Part shown: piece after piece, positions 45,366-54,897 of the stretch | How positions within the stretch are numbered: the first letter of the stretch is position 1 | Layout: every line of letters begins with the position of its first letter | Assembly: GCA_944324705.1 (NCBI GenBank) | Contig: CALUXI010000002.1 | Coordinates: forward strand, 55,221 to 119,220 | Direction of reading: 5' to 3' | Source of the DNA: an uncultured Acholeplasmatales bacterium | Lineage (GTDB): Bacteria > Bacillota_I > Bacilli_A > Acholeplasmatales > Anaeroplasmataceae | Length of the DNA: 64,000 nucleotides | Translations under genes and position numbers: made by a program | The notes under the pieces: model-generated | What the model saw: the letters and a program-made list of their open reading frames with translations, nothing else | What the model was told of the DNA's origin: nothing | Database searches by the model: none

Positions 45366-46613
45366 TATTAGCGAGACCTGACCATTCATTAATAATGGTA
45401 AAAGTTCATTTCTTAATTTTGATAATTGTTGGTTTTCTCGCATGATTTGATTCATTTTAATGAAATATGGGCCAACTATCTTACTATATTTTTGCAATAC
45501 CTCATTAGATGGAATTATCACAGGAATTAAATCAAAATCATCGTTATTAACACTTTCTTGGGTTGCTCCATGCGCTAAAGTATCTTTTGTGATTTCAATA
45601 TAATCTTGCATTATTAAGCTAGCAATATATGGAAACGATTCATCTGTACATTGAAATCCAGTAAATCCTGTTGAGAAAATATATTTATCAACCATCCATT
45701 TTGCATCTTTAGATATGAAAATATGTTTAATACTATTTTTCATCTTAGCTAGCCAAACTGAATTTAAAGATGGTTGCATATTTGCCCTAGATTCACGATT
45801 CTCATAATTAATATTATCACCATCAGTTATTTCATAGCCGTTTACATTGGCAGTTGCAAGATAGTTTTTAGTTATAAACCTATCTACGCCAACATTAATA
45901 AATGAACAAAGAGAATTATTTGCTAAAGTTTCTATTTTCCATCCATCTGGTAGTGTTTTGCAAAAGTTCTCATTAATATTAATTGGATTATTGTTATTAG
46001 TTTTACATGAGTTTGGGTAATTAAACTTATAGAACCATTGATTATAAATACTCAAAATCAATTGTTGTAAATTATCGTTTATACGATTATTGATATCTAT
46101 TTTTTTGTTGATAAAATCTAACATCCTAGCAACTTTAATTTGATCTTTTTTTTCTAAAATATATGCATAGCAATTTTTTATTGCATCAGGTGAAGTATGT
46201 CTGATTTTAGTTTGCTGTGAACCTGCATCCAATTGCTTTTTAACAACTCCTGATGATAATAAATAATAAGAATAGCGTTTATCTATTTCGTCCTCATTTG
46301 GTATAACTAACCCGATATCACCACTTTGTATATATTTACCACTTTCTGGAATTGTGGCGGTATTACCAAGAAGTCCTCTAACTTGTTCTGTCAAAGGAGT
46401 AATAATATCACCTTTATTTAGTATAAATTCTTTTTTGATAGGTCCAACAAAATATATATCGTCTTTTGATACATTATCTTTCCATCCACAATCTGGATAC
46501 TTAAAATTACCAAGAGTCAACCTTATATATTTTCCTGATGTGGCATAGTGCTTACCCGAAAGGCTAGTTCCTCGTTTTACATCCAAAACTGTTCCAAGTT
46601 TAACTTTCTTCAT
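45363..46613 (-). CDS. hsdS: Type I restriction specificity subunit HsdS (complete copy)
   Basis: A 416-residue HsdS with two target-recognition domains (about 1-150 and 205-370) and two conserved spacer helices. The central one contains NNRINDNLQQLILSIYNQWF; the C-terminal one ends LLPLLMNGQVSLI. It sets the DNA sequence recognised by HsdM/HsdR. Inversion sites S2 and S1 exactly bracket the second recognition domain. ATG 46613 follows AGGTGAGGA. Currently the only full-length HsdS in the locus. Confidence 0.9.
   Translation of the reverse strand: MKKVKLGTVLDVKRGTSLSGKHYATSGKYIRLTLGNFKYPDCGWKDNVSKDDIYFVGPIKKEFILNKGDIITPLTEQVRGLLGNTATIPESGKYIQSGDIGLVIPNEDEIDKRYSYYLLSSGVVKKQLDAGSQQTKIRHTSPDAIKNCYAYILEKKDQIKVARMLDFINKKIDINNRINDNLQQLILSIYNQWFYKFNYPNSCKTNNNNPININENFCKTLPDGWKIETLANNSLCSFINVGVDRFITKNYLATANVNGYEITDGDNINYENRESRANMQPSLNSVWLAKMKNSIKHIFISKDAKWMVDKYIFSTGFTGFQCTDESFPYIASLIMQDYIEITKDTLAHGATQESVNNDDFDLIPVIIPSNEVLQKYSKIVGPYFIKMNQIMRENQQLSKLRNELLPLLMNGQVSLI
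46068..46082 (-). repeat. HsdS recombination site S2
   Basis: TAAATTATCGTTTAT, the inverse of S1, inside the central conserved region of the expressed hsdS (codes for INDNL). Confidence 0.75.
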
Positions 46614-46622
46614 ATTCCTCAC

Positions 46623-47603
46623 CTAACCTATATACTTCTTATGCGACGCTTTTACATTCGCTTGATTCACCATTGCATACTGCAATGTTGTATCTATTCT
46701 TTTATGCCCTAATAAAACCTGTAGTTGCTCTATTGGCATTCCTTTATCAATAGCTTTTGTAGCTAAAGTCCTTCTAAATTTATGTGGATGAGCTTTATCT
46801 ATTTTTAGCTCTTTTCCTAAATTTCTTATTCGTAATTCTATTGCACCAATCGTTATCCTATTAAATGGAGCATTCAATGTCACAAATAAAGCTTCATTAT
46901 CATCTTTTCTAACATTTAGATATTCTAACAAGTGTATCTTAGTTCTAGCATCAAAATATACAATTCTTTCTTTATTTCCCTTACCTAAAACTTTACATTC
47001 TCGTTCTTGAAAGTCAATATCTTTTCTATTCAACAAAACTAATTCTCCTACTCTCATTCCAGTAGATGCAAGAATATCTATCAGTGCCAGATCTCTTATA
47101 GATGAACAATTATCTCTCATTTTTTCTAATGATTCATCAGAATAAACCTCTTTAACCACAGTTGCTGATTTAATCTTATGAATCCTTCTAATAGGACTTT
47201 TAATAATATAATTTTCATCTTCTAACCAAGAAAAATATGTACTTAATATTCTTCTTATGTTGTCAATCGTCACTCTGCTTGATTTATTTTGCTCTTGATA
47301 ATATGATAAATAGCTTCTTAAATCATCAGTAGAGATTTCTTGAATAGGTTTATTAACTTGCCGATTCATAGTTTCGATAGTCTTTTGATAATAATGAAGT
47401 GATTTCTCAGATAATCCTTCTACTCTTTTTGCAGATATAAAAGAATCAATTAGATTTGCTTCATCCATTTTATCTTCAACAACACTTCTTATTTTCTTAC
47501 CACATAGTGATGCAACTAATACATCATTTAATAATTTAATTTGATTGCAATTCAAGTGTGGCATCATTGCTTGAATTACATCATTAATAATTTTATCTTT
47601 CAT
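46623..47603 (-). CDS. Tyrosine recombinase/integrase for HsdS inversion
   Basis: A 326-residue XerC/D-like recombinase. The N-terminal SAM-like domain (about 60-150) contains LSEKSLHYYQKTIETM. The catalytic domain has R in TGMRVGEL, HKFRRTLAT (HxxR), LLGHKRIDTT and the nucleophile in TLQYAMV. It sits between the complete hsdS and the silent half, the usual place for the enzyme that inverts hsdS segments. ATG 47603 follows AAGGAG; the longer upstream open frame overlaps the opposite-strand HsdS half and is not used. Confidence 0.88.
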   Translation of the reverse strand: MKDKIINDVIQAMMPHLNCNQIKLLNDVLVASLCGKKIRSVVEDKMDEANLIDSFISAKRVEGLSEKSLHYYQKTIETMNRQVNKPIQEISTDDLRSYLSYYQEQNKSSRVTIDNIRRILSTYFSWLEDENYIIKSPIRRIHKIKSATVVKEVYSDESLEKMRDNCSSIRDLALIDILASTGMRVGELVLLNRKDIDFQERECKVLGKGNKERIVYFDARTKIHLLEYLNVRKDDNEALFVTLNAPFNRITIGAIELRIRNLGKELKIDKAHPHKFRRTLATKAIDKGMPIEQLQVLLGHKRIDTTLQYAMVNQANVKASHKKYIG

Positions 47604-47694
47604 TAATTTCTCCTTCTTAGGAGATTTATTTTTGAAAGAGACGGCACTCCTATATTCAAATTCCGCCGTCAAGAATTTATTAAATAATTATAAT

Positions 47695-47709
47695 ATAAAC
47701 GATAATTTA
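47695..47709 (+). repeat. HsdS recombination site S3
   Basis: ATAAACGATAATTTA, direct orientation, at the start of the silent plus-strand HsdS half. Confidence 0.75.
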
Positions 47710-48288
47710 CAGCAACTTGTCGAAAACATATATGATCATTATTTTATGCAACAATCAACTGATGAAAACTTTGCAGAAAACTACCATAGAATTTACTGTA
47801 AAGACTTATTGGAAGTTAAAACTGGTAAACAAGATGCTAACTTTGGATGTAATAATGGTAAATATAAGTTCTTTACTTGTTCAAGAGAAACATTAAGATG
47901 TGATGTTCCGGCATTCTCTGGCCATTCTATTCTAATAGCTGGAAATGGAGATTTTAATGTTAAGCATTATAGCGGTGAATTTAATGCTTATCAAAGAACA
48001 TATGTATTAATTCCAAATGATGAAATATTTTATGGTACTTTATATATGGCTTCTTTAAAACTTGTGAATAAATTTAAGAAAGCCTCTGCAGGTTCTATAG
48101 TAAAATTCATTAGTAAATCTGATGTGGAAAACATTGAAATAATCGTTCCAAAAGATAGAACTTTGCTTCTACAATTAAATTAGTATCTGTACGCTATTGA
48201 AAAACATCAAGAAGAAATTGAAAAACTAGAAAGTCTACGTGAATTTCTTCTTCCTATGCTTATGAATGGTCAAATATCAATAGCATAA
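47695..48288 (+). pseudogene. hsdS: Silent inverted HsdS C-terminal half with an in-frame TAG
   Basis: Plus-strand HsdS segment from site S3: NDNLQQLVENIYDHYFMQQ (central conserved region), then the second recognition domain, TAG at 48181-48183, then 34 more in-frame codons (YAIEKHQEEIEKLESLREFL, LPMLMNGQISIA) to TAA at 48286. It has no start or promoter and is a storage cassette. After S3/S4 inversion it would join the hsdS N-half at 48277-48855, but with the TAG it would still lack the last spacer helix. Confidence 0.8.
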
Positions 48289-48855
48289 ATTATCGTTTAT
48301 ACGATTATTGATATTTATTTTATCATCTATTAATTTCAATACTTTAGCAATTTTAAGTTGATATGTATAATCATATTTTGCAACATTCGTCCTTCTTATT
48401 GCTTCCATTGTAATATTCGGCTGTGCAGATCCTTGTTTCGATTGAAATAAAAACGCCTGTCCTAATGGACTTTGTAAATAATATTTTAAAAATTCTAAGT
48501 CAAAAGTATTATCTCTTAATTCTATTTTTGCGATATTACTTGCAAGTTGGCAGTCATATTTATGATAAAATATCCCAACTTCTCCCAAATTACTACCTAC
48601 ATATGGAATAAGAATACAATCCTTAGTAAGTTTGCTTCTTGTTAATTTATCTGAAATTTCTTTTTTTATATAATAATCATATTTTTCTACAAATCTTCCA
48701 TTACGAATATTTTTGCCTTGAACTAACGGAATATCGTCATCATTTATTTTTTCAGTGGTTTCATTTTCCTGGATATACTCGGAATGTTCAAATCCAGCTA
48801 ATTTTGTAACAAAAACATGCGAATCTAATATTTCGTACTCAATCTCTTTCTTCAT
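48277..48855 (-). CDS. hsdS: Truncated HsdS: first recognition domain plus half of the central region
   Basis: A 192-residue N-terminal half. The first recognition domain runs to about 150; it then reads IDDKININNRINDNL into site S4 and ends two codons later. ATG 48855 overlaps the end of hsdM, so it occupies the native hsdS position. In the current orientation it lacks the second recognition domain. Half-size HsdS proteins can act as homodimers, so it may still be functional. Confidence 0.85.
   Translation of the reverse strand: MKKEIEYEILDSHVFVTKLAGFEHSEYIQENETTEKINDDDIPLVQGKNIRNGRFVEKYDYYIKKEISDKLTRSKLTKDCILIPYVGSNLGEVGIFYHKYDCQLASNIAKIELRDNTFDLEFLKYYLQSPLGQAFLFQSKQGSAQPNITMEAIRRTNVAKYDYTYQLKIAKVLKLIDDKININNRINDNLCY
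48286..48300 (-). repeat. HsdS recombination site S4
   Basis: TAAATTATCGTTTAT, inverse orientation, at the shared end of the silent plus-strand half and the minus-strand hsdS N-terminal half. Confidence 0.75.
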
Positions 48856-50506
48856 ATTTCAATTTCCCCAACTGCTCTTTTATTTGTTTATTAAGTTCAT
48901 CACCCTCAGCAAATAACCTATCTAATTCATTTTCATATGATTTTATTTTTGCTTCAAACTCTTCTTGCGTCATTTCAATATATTCAATTTTAACATCAAA
49001 ATATTGTCCAGCCGAGAATGAATAATTCTTTTCTTTAATTTGGTCATATGTAACTGAAATTGAAAAATCCTCAACTACTTCATGTTTAACAAAAGTATTA
49101 ACGATTGTATTCAACTCTTCATCAGATAAAACTGTTTTTTGGTTTTTACCAACTTTTACTTTTGTTCCCATCTTGGACGCATCCATAAATAATACTTCGC
49201 CTGCTTGATTGGATTTATCAATGAATAATACAGATACATTTGTTCCTGTATTTGCAAAAATATTAGATGGCATTGAAATAACACCTTTCAGCCACTTCCT
49301 ATCAATAATCCTTTGTCTAATCGATTTTTCTATACCACTTTGTGCAGTGATAAAACCAGTAGGCACTACAATTGCAGCTTTTCCGTTTTCTTTTAACGAA
49401 TATAGAATATGCTGAATAAAGCACAAATATATGCTCATTGATTCTTTTTTCTTATTAGGAATGGATGGTACTCCTGCAAAAAATCTATCAGTAGAACTCC
49501 ATAGATTCTCAATATTATCCCTTGTAGATGAAAAATCTGTCTTAAACGGAGGATTTGAAGTAATAAAATCAAACTGCTTTAATCCTGATGAATTATCGCC
49601 TTTTACCTTATAATGCGATGGACTAACAAGAGTGTCGCCCTCAATAATGTTGGTAAGTGACTCTTTTAAACCATTTAAAAGCATATTGATTCTCAAGATT
49701 CTTGATGACTTTTGTGATATATCTTGCGTATAAACTCTAGCTTTATTACCAAATTTTCCATCACCTAATTCATTTGCTAAATGTAATACCAATGAACCTG
49801 AACCAGCACTTGGATCGTAAACGTCATAGATTGTATCTTCAATAGGAGACATTCCGACTAATATTTGGCCTATAGCTTTTGATAAAGCTTGAGGAGTAAA
49901 ATATTCTGCATATTTACCGCTTGCAACATTGTAATCTGATATTAAATATTCAAAAATTGTTGAAAAGAAATCATAATTGCTTTCAAAGGCTTCTCCAAAA
50001 TCAAATCTATCTCTTGTTATATATGAGAATATGCTTTTCACAAATGCATTTCTTTTAGAAGGTTCTACATAGTCGGTTAAAGGTGTGAATAATGGTTTCT
50101 TTGTTCCTTCTGCTGTATCAACACTAAAATCATCGTTTTGCTTATAATTTGAAATTCTAACTAGTGTCTCATCAAATTTTTTATAGAAATTATTATCTGA
50201 TACATAATTAACCAAATAATCGATAGTATCTTCATATTGGAACGCTACATCTTGTGGATATGAATCATAAAAAGCATCCATATAATCTTCTTTATTCTTA
50301 ATTATCTCATCAAATGATACATCTACATCTTTAGAAAACTTCTTAAGATTTGCTATAAATTTATCATTTAAAAATTTATATAGAAAAACAGATGTAACAA
50401 CTATTTCTTCACCAGCTGTATTAGATAGACCATTTGTAGAACATAATCCTTTCAAATCATCTATTATTGATTTTATATTATTTTCTAATTCTGTATAATT
50501 TGCCAT
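48839..50506 (-). CDS. hsdM: Type I DNA methyltransferase HsdM
   Basis: A 555-residue N6-adenine methyltransferase: N-terminal HsdM_N helical domain, SAM motif DPSAGSGSLVL, catalytic NPPF in ITSNPPFKTDF, C-terminal coiled region to LGKLKYEERD. It methylates the host at the HsdS-defined site and forms the M2S core. ATG 50506 follows AAGGAG in the end of hsdR; the gene ends in TGA, supporting the standard code. Confidence 0.93.
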   Translation of the reverse strand: MANYTELENNIKSIIDDLKGLCSTNGLSNTAGEEIVVTSVFLYKFLNDKFIANLKKFSKDVDVSFDEIIKNKEDYMDAFYDSYPQDVAFQYEDTIDYLVNYVSDNNFYKKFDETLVRISNYKQNDDFSVDTAEGTKKPLFTPLTDYVEPSKRNAFVKSIFSYITRDRFDFGEAFESNYDFFSTIFEYLISDYNVASGKYAEYFTPQALSKAIGQILVGMSPIEDTIYDVYDPSAGSGSLVLHLANELGDGKFGNKARVYTQDISQKSSRILRINMLLNGLKESLTNIIEGDTLVSPSHYKVKGDNSSGLKQFDFITSNPPFKTDFSSTRDNIENLWSSTDRFFAGVPSIPNKKKESMSIYLCFIQHILYSLKENGKAAIVVPTGFITAQSGIEKSIRQRIIDRKWLKGVISMPSNIFANTGTNVSVLFIDKSNQAGEVLFMDASKMGTKVKVGKNQKTVLSDEELNTIVNTFVKHEVVEDFSISVTYDQIKEKNYSFSAGQYFDVKIEYIEMTQEEFEAKIKSYENELDRLFAEGDELNKQIKEQLGKLKYEERD

Positions 50507-50507
50507 A

Positions 50508-53500
50508 CTATATATTCTCCTTGTATAACAATAAGTTGACATATAACATTTCTAAAATATCGTCATAAGAATCCTTAACTTGTTTATATAATCCTTCTTT
50601 TAACAATATTTTTGTAACTTTAGCTTTAGTAGCGTCAATAAAGCCTTTTTTTCCTTGAATTACTAAAGCATCATCATAAATTGTATCTTTTATATTTTCA
50701 TAAACTACTTTAAGTGTTTTTTCAATTAATGATCTGTCTAAATTAGTTTCAAATACTCCATCACTTAATGTTTTTACAAAAGCAAAGCTTCCACCATAAG
50801 AAGCAGATAATCTTTCATTTTCTTCATTTATTTTCTTAGCTTCTTCATATGCTTTTCTTAGCTCATCAGTTAGTTCATCTATAGAATCATATTCGAACAC
50901 TTGTAGTTTATCAAAAATTGCTTTTAATAAATCCTCTAGTTTTTGAACTTTAATATCTTTTTTATTCTTATTTTTCTTAATTTCATTTTGAAGTTTGTCA
51001 AAAACATCCTTAACTTTATTATAATCATCATCGGATAATGTAAATTTAGATAAATCTAATACAATAATACGTGTTTTTATGAATTCGTAGATGACTTTTA
51101 TTACTTCATCATTATTCATAATATCTAAAGTATCAATTGTCTTTGTAGATATATTAACGAATGAAATTCTATCATTAACGGCTTTTAAGTACTTGTTGAC
51201 TTTATCATCATTAATTAGTGCAGAATATTCGGTTGCTTTAGATAGTTTAAACTCTATAGAACAATCCTTAATTCCTTGAAGCAACTTTCTGATTTTTAGC
51301 AAAGCATCCTTATTGAAGTATTCCATTTTTTGAACAAATAGTTCAATATTATCTTCGCTAATGAATATTTTTAATTCATTTACAAGCTTATCAAATCTCT
51401 TCTTGATATCTTCTTTATCGACAATCAGACCAGATAATGAAACGTTATCATCGTCGTCAATATTAATGTCATCTTCTAATTCTTTTATATAAGCATCTAA
51501 TGTATTATTGTATTCTTTTTCAATATCTACAAAATCTACTATATAACCATATTTATATACTTTACCCATTGGGCTTTTATAAGGTCTATTAACTCTAGAA
51601 ATTGTTTGTAATAAACTTTGAGCCTTTGGTCCTCTCAGTAAATACATCTTCTTTAGCCTTTTGACATCATAACCAGTAGTTAACATGTAATGAACAACCA
51701 AAATATCAGGATAGCCATTTTCTCGGAAATTAATCTGATTTTGTCTGTTCAATTCACTTTGTTCAGCATTATTTTCACTATCTGACATTACTAGCCCTGT
51801 TGTTAATTTGCTATTTAATTTAAACCATTCATTAATCTTCTTAGCTTGAGGATTAGAACGGCATACTATCATTCCACCAATTGAATTATCAGTATTAACT
51901 AATCTAAAATTTTTAAAATCCTTTTCTATATATTTGCTGACACCTTCAATATAATCATTTGATTCATAAACATCTGCACTATCTAAATTTTTATCTTCGA
52001 TTTCAAGATTATTTCTAATTTCTGATTTAGCTGTAGTATCAATCTGTTCTTTTTTTATTCTTAAAGTATATCCATCCGCTATTGACTTATCATAGAAATA
52101 TTTATGAATATAATCGCCAAATTTTAGATTTGATCTTTCTTTTTTTGATAATAATGGTGTTCCAGTCATGGCTATATAAATACCATTGTCATCGCACGTC
52201 ATCAAATTCTTAAAAAATTCACCATGAACATTGTAACTTCTATGTGCCTCATCTACAAAGAATATTCTTTGAGTCCTAACATTATATTCATTCTCAACAT
52301 GAGGCATTTTCGATTCTTCCATTAGCTTTTGAACATTGACAACGCAAATAGTTCCTATACCTTCATTTTTGTCATCTAATGGCTTTTTTAATTCTTTAGC
52401 AAATTCTTTTTTATCACTTACGTTAATAACATTAAATCCTCTATTTGTAAATTCAGTTGTTGCCTGAGTCATTAAATCTAATCTATCAACAATAAAGAAA
52501 AATCTAGCGTTAATTTTTTTCTTAGCAAAATAGTCTTTGATAATTCTATTTGAATAGGCGCTTAAAGCCGTTTTACCTGAACCTTGCGTATGCCAAATAA
52601 TACCATTTTTATCTTTTTCACCTAAGCGTTTGATGATTGCCCTTGTAGCAAAAAATTGTGGATATCTCATTATATGTTTTTGCTTGATTGGGATTTCCTC
52701 ATCTTTATTTGTTGTACCATTATGAATTTTCTTAATTTCTGTTAAAAACATAATTCCATAATGGAGCATATACATAAATCTATCTTTGTCGTAGAAAGAA
52801 GTGATAAACCTATTACATGGTGATGTATCCAATAAATTAGTAGCAAATTCAGGAGTATCAGTTTCGGCCGGGTTATAGCCACCATCTTTTACTATTTCCT
52901 TAATCTTTTCTATAGAAACATCCTTAAATTTATATTTTGAATGATAACCTTGTATATCTTCTCTAAAAAAAGAAAATGAGGTATTAAATCCGTTAGGAGT
53001 AGTATAAAACGATCCAGCTTTCACATCTTCTGCAACATCATCATCCGCTTCTTCATATTCCATATTATTAGAAAACGATACAATTTGAATAAGGTTAAAA
53101 TATTTTTTGTAATCATCATTCATTAATCTTTTATTAATCATTCTTTCAAATTCAACTTGTATTCCGCCTGAATTATTAGGATGTTTAACTTCTAGGAAAG
53201 CAAGAGGAATTCCATTAATTAAAACATTAATATCTGGTCTAAAAGAACCTTCTTCAGTTCCTTCCTTAATACTAAATGGTAATTCATCAACAACAGCAAA
53301 ATCATTGTTATTAATGTTATCAAAATCAATAATTTTAACATCATATTCTGATGAAATAATTCTATTGTAGAACTCTTTACCTAGATCATTATTTTTTAAT
53401 AAAAGATTTAGTTCTCCGATTAATGTATATATTTCTTCATCAGTGATTTCCCTGTTGTTAATCTTCTCAAGGGCTGGTTTAAATCTATTAATAAAAATTT

Positions 53501-53618
53501 TAGTTTCAAAATCCACTTGAGCATTCTTTAAAGATTGATATTCATAACCCAGTCTTAAAAAATGTGCAGTTGCTGGAAATTTAACTCTTGTATCCTCATT
53601 AAAATGTAAAAATTCCAT
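50508..53618 (-). CDS. hsdR: Type I restriction endonuclease subunit HsdR
   Basis: A 1036-residue motor-nuclease. The N-terminal PD-(D/E)XK domain contains RPDINVLINGIPLAFLEVKHP (D, E and K). The helicase has Walker A TQGSGKTALS, DEAH in FFVDEAHRSY, TGTPLL, and motif VI QTISRVNRP. The C-terminal helical region contacts HsdM. It translocates and cuts unmethylated DNA. Its ATG overlaps the stop of the small XRE gene by one base. Confidence 0.93.
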   Translation of the reverse strand: MEFLHFNEDTRVKFPATAHFLRLGYEYQSLKNAQVDFETKIFINRFKPALEKINNREITDEEIYTLIGELNLLLKNNDLGKEFYNRIISSEYDVKIIDFDNINNNDFAVVDELPFSIKEGTEEGSFRPDINVLINGIPLAFLEVKHPNNSGGIQVEFERMINKRLMNDDYKKYFNLIQIVSFSNNMEYEEADDDVAEDVKAGSFYTTPNGFNTSFSFFREDIQGYHSKYKFKDVSIEKIKEIVKDGGYNPAETDTPEFATNLLDTSPCNRFITSFYDKDRFMYMLHYGIMFLTEIKKIHNGTTNKDEEIPIKQKHIMRYPQFFATRAIIKRLGEKDKNGIIWHTQGSGKTALSAYSNRIIKDYFAKKKINARFFFIVDRLDLMTQATTEFTNRGFNVINVSDKKEFAKELKKPLDDKNEGIGTICVVNVQKLMEESKMPHVENEYNVRTQRIFFVDEAHRSYNVHGEFFKNLMTCDDNGIYIAMTGTPLLSKKERSNLKFGDYIHKYFYDKSIADGYTLRIKKEQIDTTAKSEIRNNLEIEDKNLDSADVYESNDYIEGVSKYIEKDFKNFRLVNTDNSIGGMIVCRSNPQAKKINEWFKLNSKLTTGLVMSDSENNAEQSELNRQNQINFRENGYPDILVVHYMLTTGYDVKRLKKMYLLRGPKAQSLLQTISRVNRPYKSPMGKVYKYGYIVDFVDIEKEYNNTLDAYIKELEDDINIDDDDNVSLSGLIVDKEDIKKRFDKLVNELKIFISEDNIELFVQKMEYFNKDALLKIRKLLQGIKDCSIEFKLSKATEYSALINDDKVNKYLKAVNDRISFVNISTKTIDTLDIMNNDEVIKVIYEFIKTRIIVLDLSKFTLSDDDYNKVKDVFDKLQNEIKKNKNKKDIKVQKLEDLLKAIFDKLQVFEYDSIDELTDELRKAYEEAKKINEENERLSASYGGSFAFVKTLSDGVFETNLDRSLIEKTLKVVYENIKDTIYDDALVIQGKKGFIDATKAKVTKILLKEGLYKQVKDSYDDILEMLYVNLLLYKENI

Positions 53619-53824
53619 TATTCTTTCACCTCTCTCACAACGATATGATTCTCTTCTAATAACTCATCAATTCTAATCTTAACAATCTTTGTCGGCTTAA
53701 ATTCGCCTCGTTCCCATCTACTGACAGAAACTAAAGAAGCTCCGATTAACTTACCGAATTCTTCCTGAGACAAATTTAATTTTGACCTTAGCAAAACTAT
53801 GGCCTTTGAGTAATCATTTGTCAT
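53618..53824 (-). CDS. XRE-family regulator of the restriction operon
   Basis: A 68-residue HTH protein (LRSKLNLSQEEFGKLIGASLVSVSRWERGE). It is the first gene of the hsdR-hsdM-hsdS operon, overlapping hsdR by one base, with GAGG before the ATG. It probably acts as a controller that delays restriction expression. Confidence 0.82.
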   Translation of the reverse strand: MTNDYSKAIVLLRSKLNLSQEEFGKLIGASLVSVSRWERGEFKPTKIVKIRIDELLEENHIVVREVKE

Positions 53825-54002
53825 ATTATTTACCTCGCTTCAATGGTTATCATAATTAATCATATTTTATCACTTTTTTATAAAAATCTCTAGTATATGG
53901 CAAATATTTCCATGTTGTTTTTCATTTTTTCTCAAATTCTTATATTTTATATAAAAAGAGCAACTTTTACATTGCTCCTTATGAAGTATATTTTCGCCAT
54001 TA

Positions 54003-54341
54003 TTAATTTGCGTTTTCTCTTTTTCTTTTTTGAAAATCTTTTTGTTTTCTTCTATTTCTATCTCTTTGACAATCATCTCTTTTACAGTATAGTTGTCTAT
54101 TAGATTTCATTTCCATATATCTACCACAACCTCTACAAACACCAATATGTGTTGACCTAAAATCTTCAGTATTAATACTCAAGTCTAAATCTAGTGAACC
54201 AGAATTGGTTGCTATAAATCTAGATAACGTATACCAACAAATATCAAATACTGAATTAATGTTTGCTGTAAAAACTGCTTTTGTATTTTTATAAATCAAG
54301 CACATTTTCAAATCTGGAATCATTGATGATAAAAACGTCAA
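54003..54341 (-). pseudogene. Truncated zinc-finger protein C-terminus
   Basis: The last 80 codons carry a zinc-finger-like motif, CRGCG...YCKRDDC, followed by a very basic tail (RRKQKDFQKRKR). The N-terminal part overlaps the opposite-strand recombinase fragment, so the gene seems cut at the same junction near 54.3 kb. Function unknown. Confidence 0.45.
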
Positions 54342-54841
54342 TATTTCATCTTTCTCTTGATGAAGAAAAAATTAAAAATGCTTATTTAAAAGTATTAAAC
54401 ATTCTTCTTAAAGATAAAGAACTTCTTATTTCAAATCTTCTTCTAGTAAAAGAAAAACTACTAGATGTTAATCTATCCAAGCCTATGGAACAAGCCAAGA
54501 ATGAAATGCTAGTAGTTAGTGGTTTATGTGACCAACACATTTTCAACAAAGAAAAGAAACAAATGAAATATGAGGCTTACATGGAAGAATATGTAGATCT
54601 GGTAAAAAGATTTACTAAAGCTCAAGACGAATACAATAAACTTATAGCTGAACAAGTTGATAAGAATAGACAATCGATTAAGCTTCAAGCATTCATCGAT
54701 GATATTAAAGCTACCGATACACTGAATTTAGAATTTAACGATAAACTCTTCAATTTAACAATCATCAACATAAAAGTATATAAAGATAGCCACCTCGAAT
54801 TCAATTTCAAAGATGGCTCAGTAATAAATATTGAACTCTAG
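54326..54841 (+). pseudogene. C-terminal fragment of a second large serine recombinase
   Basis: About 171 codons matching only the C-terminal coiled-coil and tail of large serine recombinases (DEEKIKNAYLKVLN, a KLIAEQVDKNRQSIK coil, then INIKVYKDSHLEFNFKDGS). The catalytic serine domain is missing. With the intact-domain recombinase at 29.2 kb it marks the other border of the island. Confidence 0.7.
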
Positions 54842-54872
54842 TTTAGCAGGCTAGAGTTTTTAATTTGCAAAA

Positions 54873-54897
54873 ATCTGTCACGTTCGTCACGTGTCAC
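54873..54897 (-). repeat. Island border repeat, right copy (inverted)
   Basis: Reverse complement of the left border sequence at 28885-28909, identical except for the three central bases; it lies 32 bp after the recombinase fragment. Confidence 0.7.

Noticed and set aside
47632..47694. Start of the plus-strand HsdS half as a genuine gene start
   Set aside because: This stretch is the 5' region of the opposite-strand recombinase gene; HsdS similarity begins only at site S3.
53870..54103. Short overlapping frames on both strands between the XRE gene and the zinc-finger fragment
   Set aside because: Low-complexity AT-rich composition, no ribosome binding sites.
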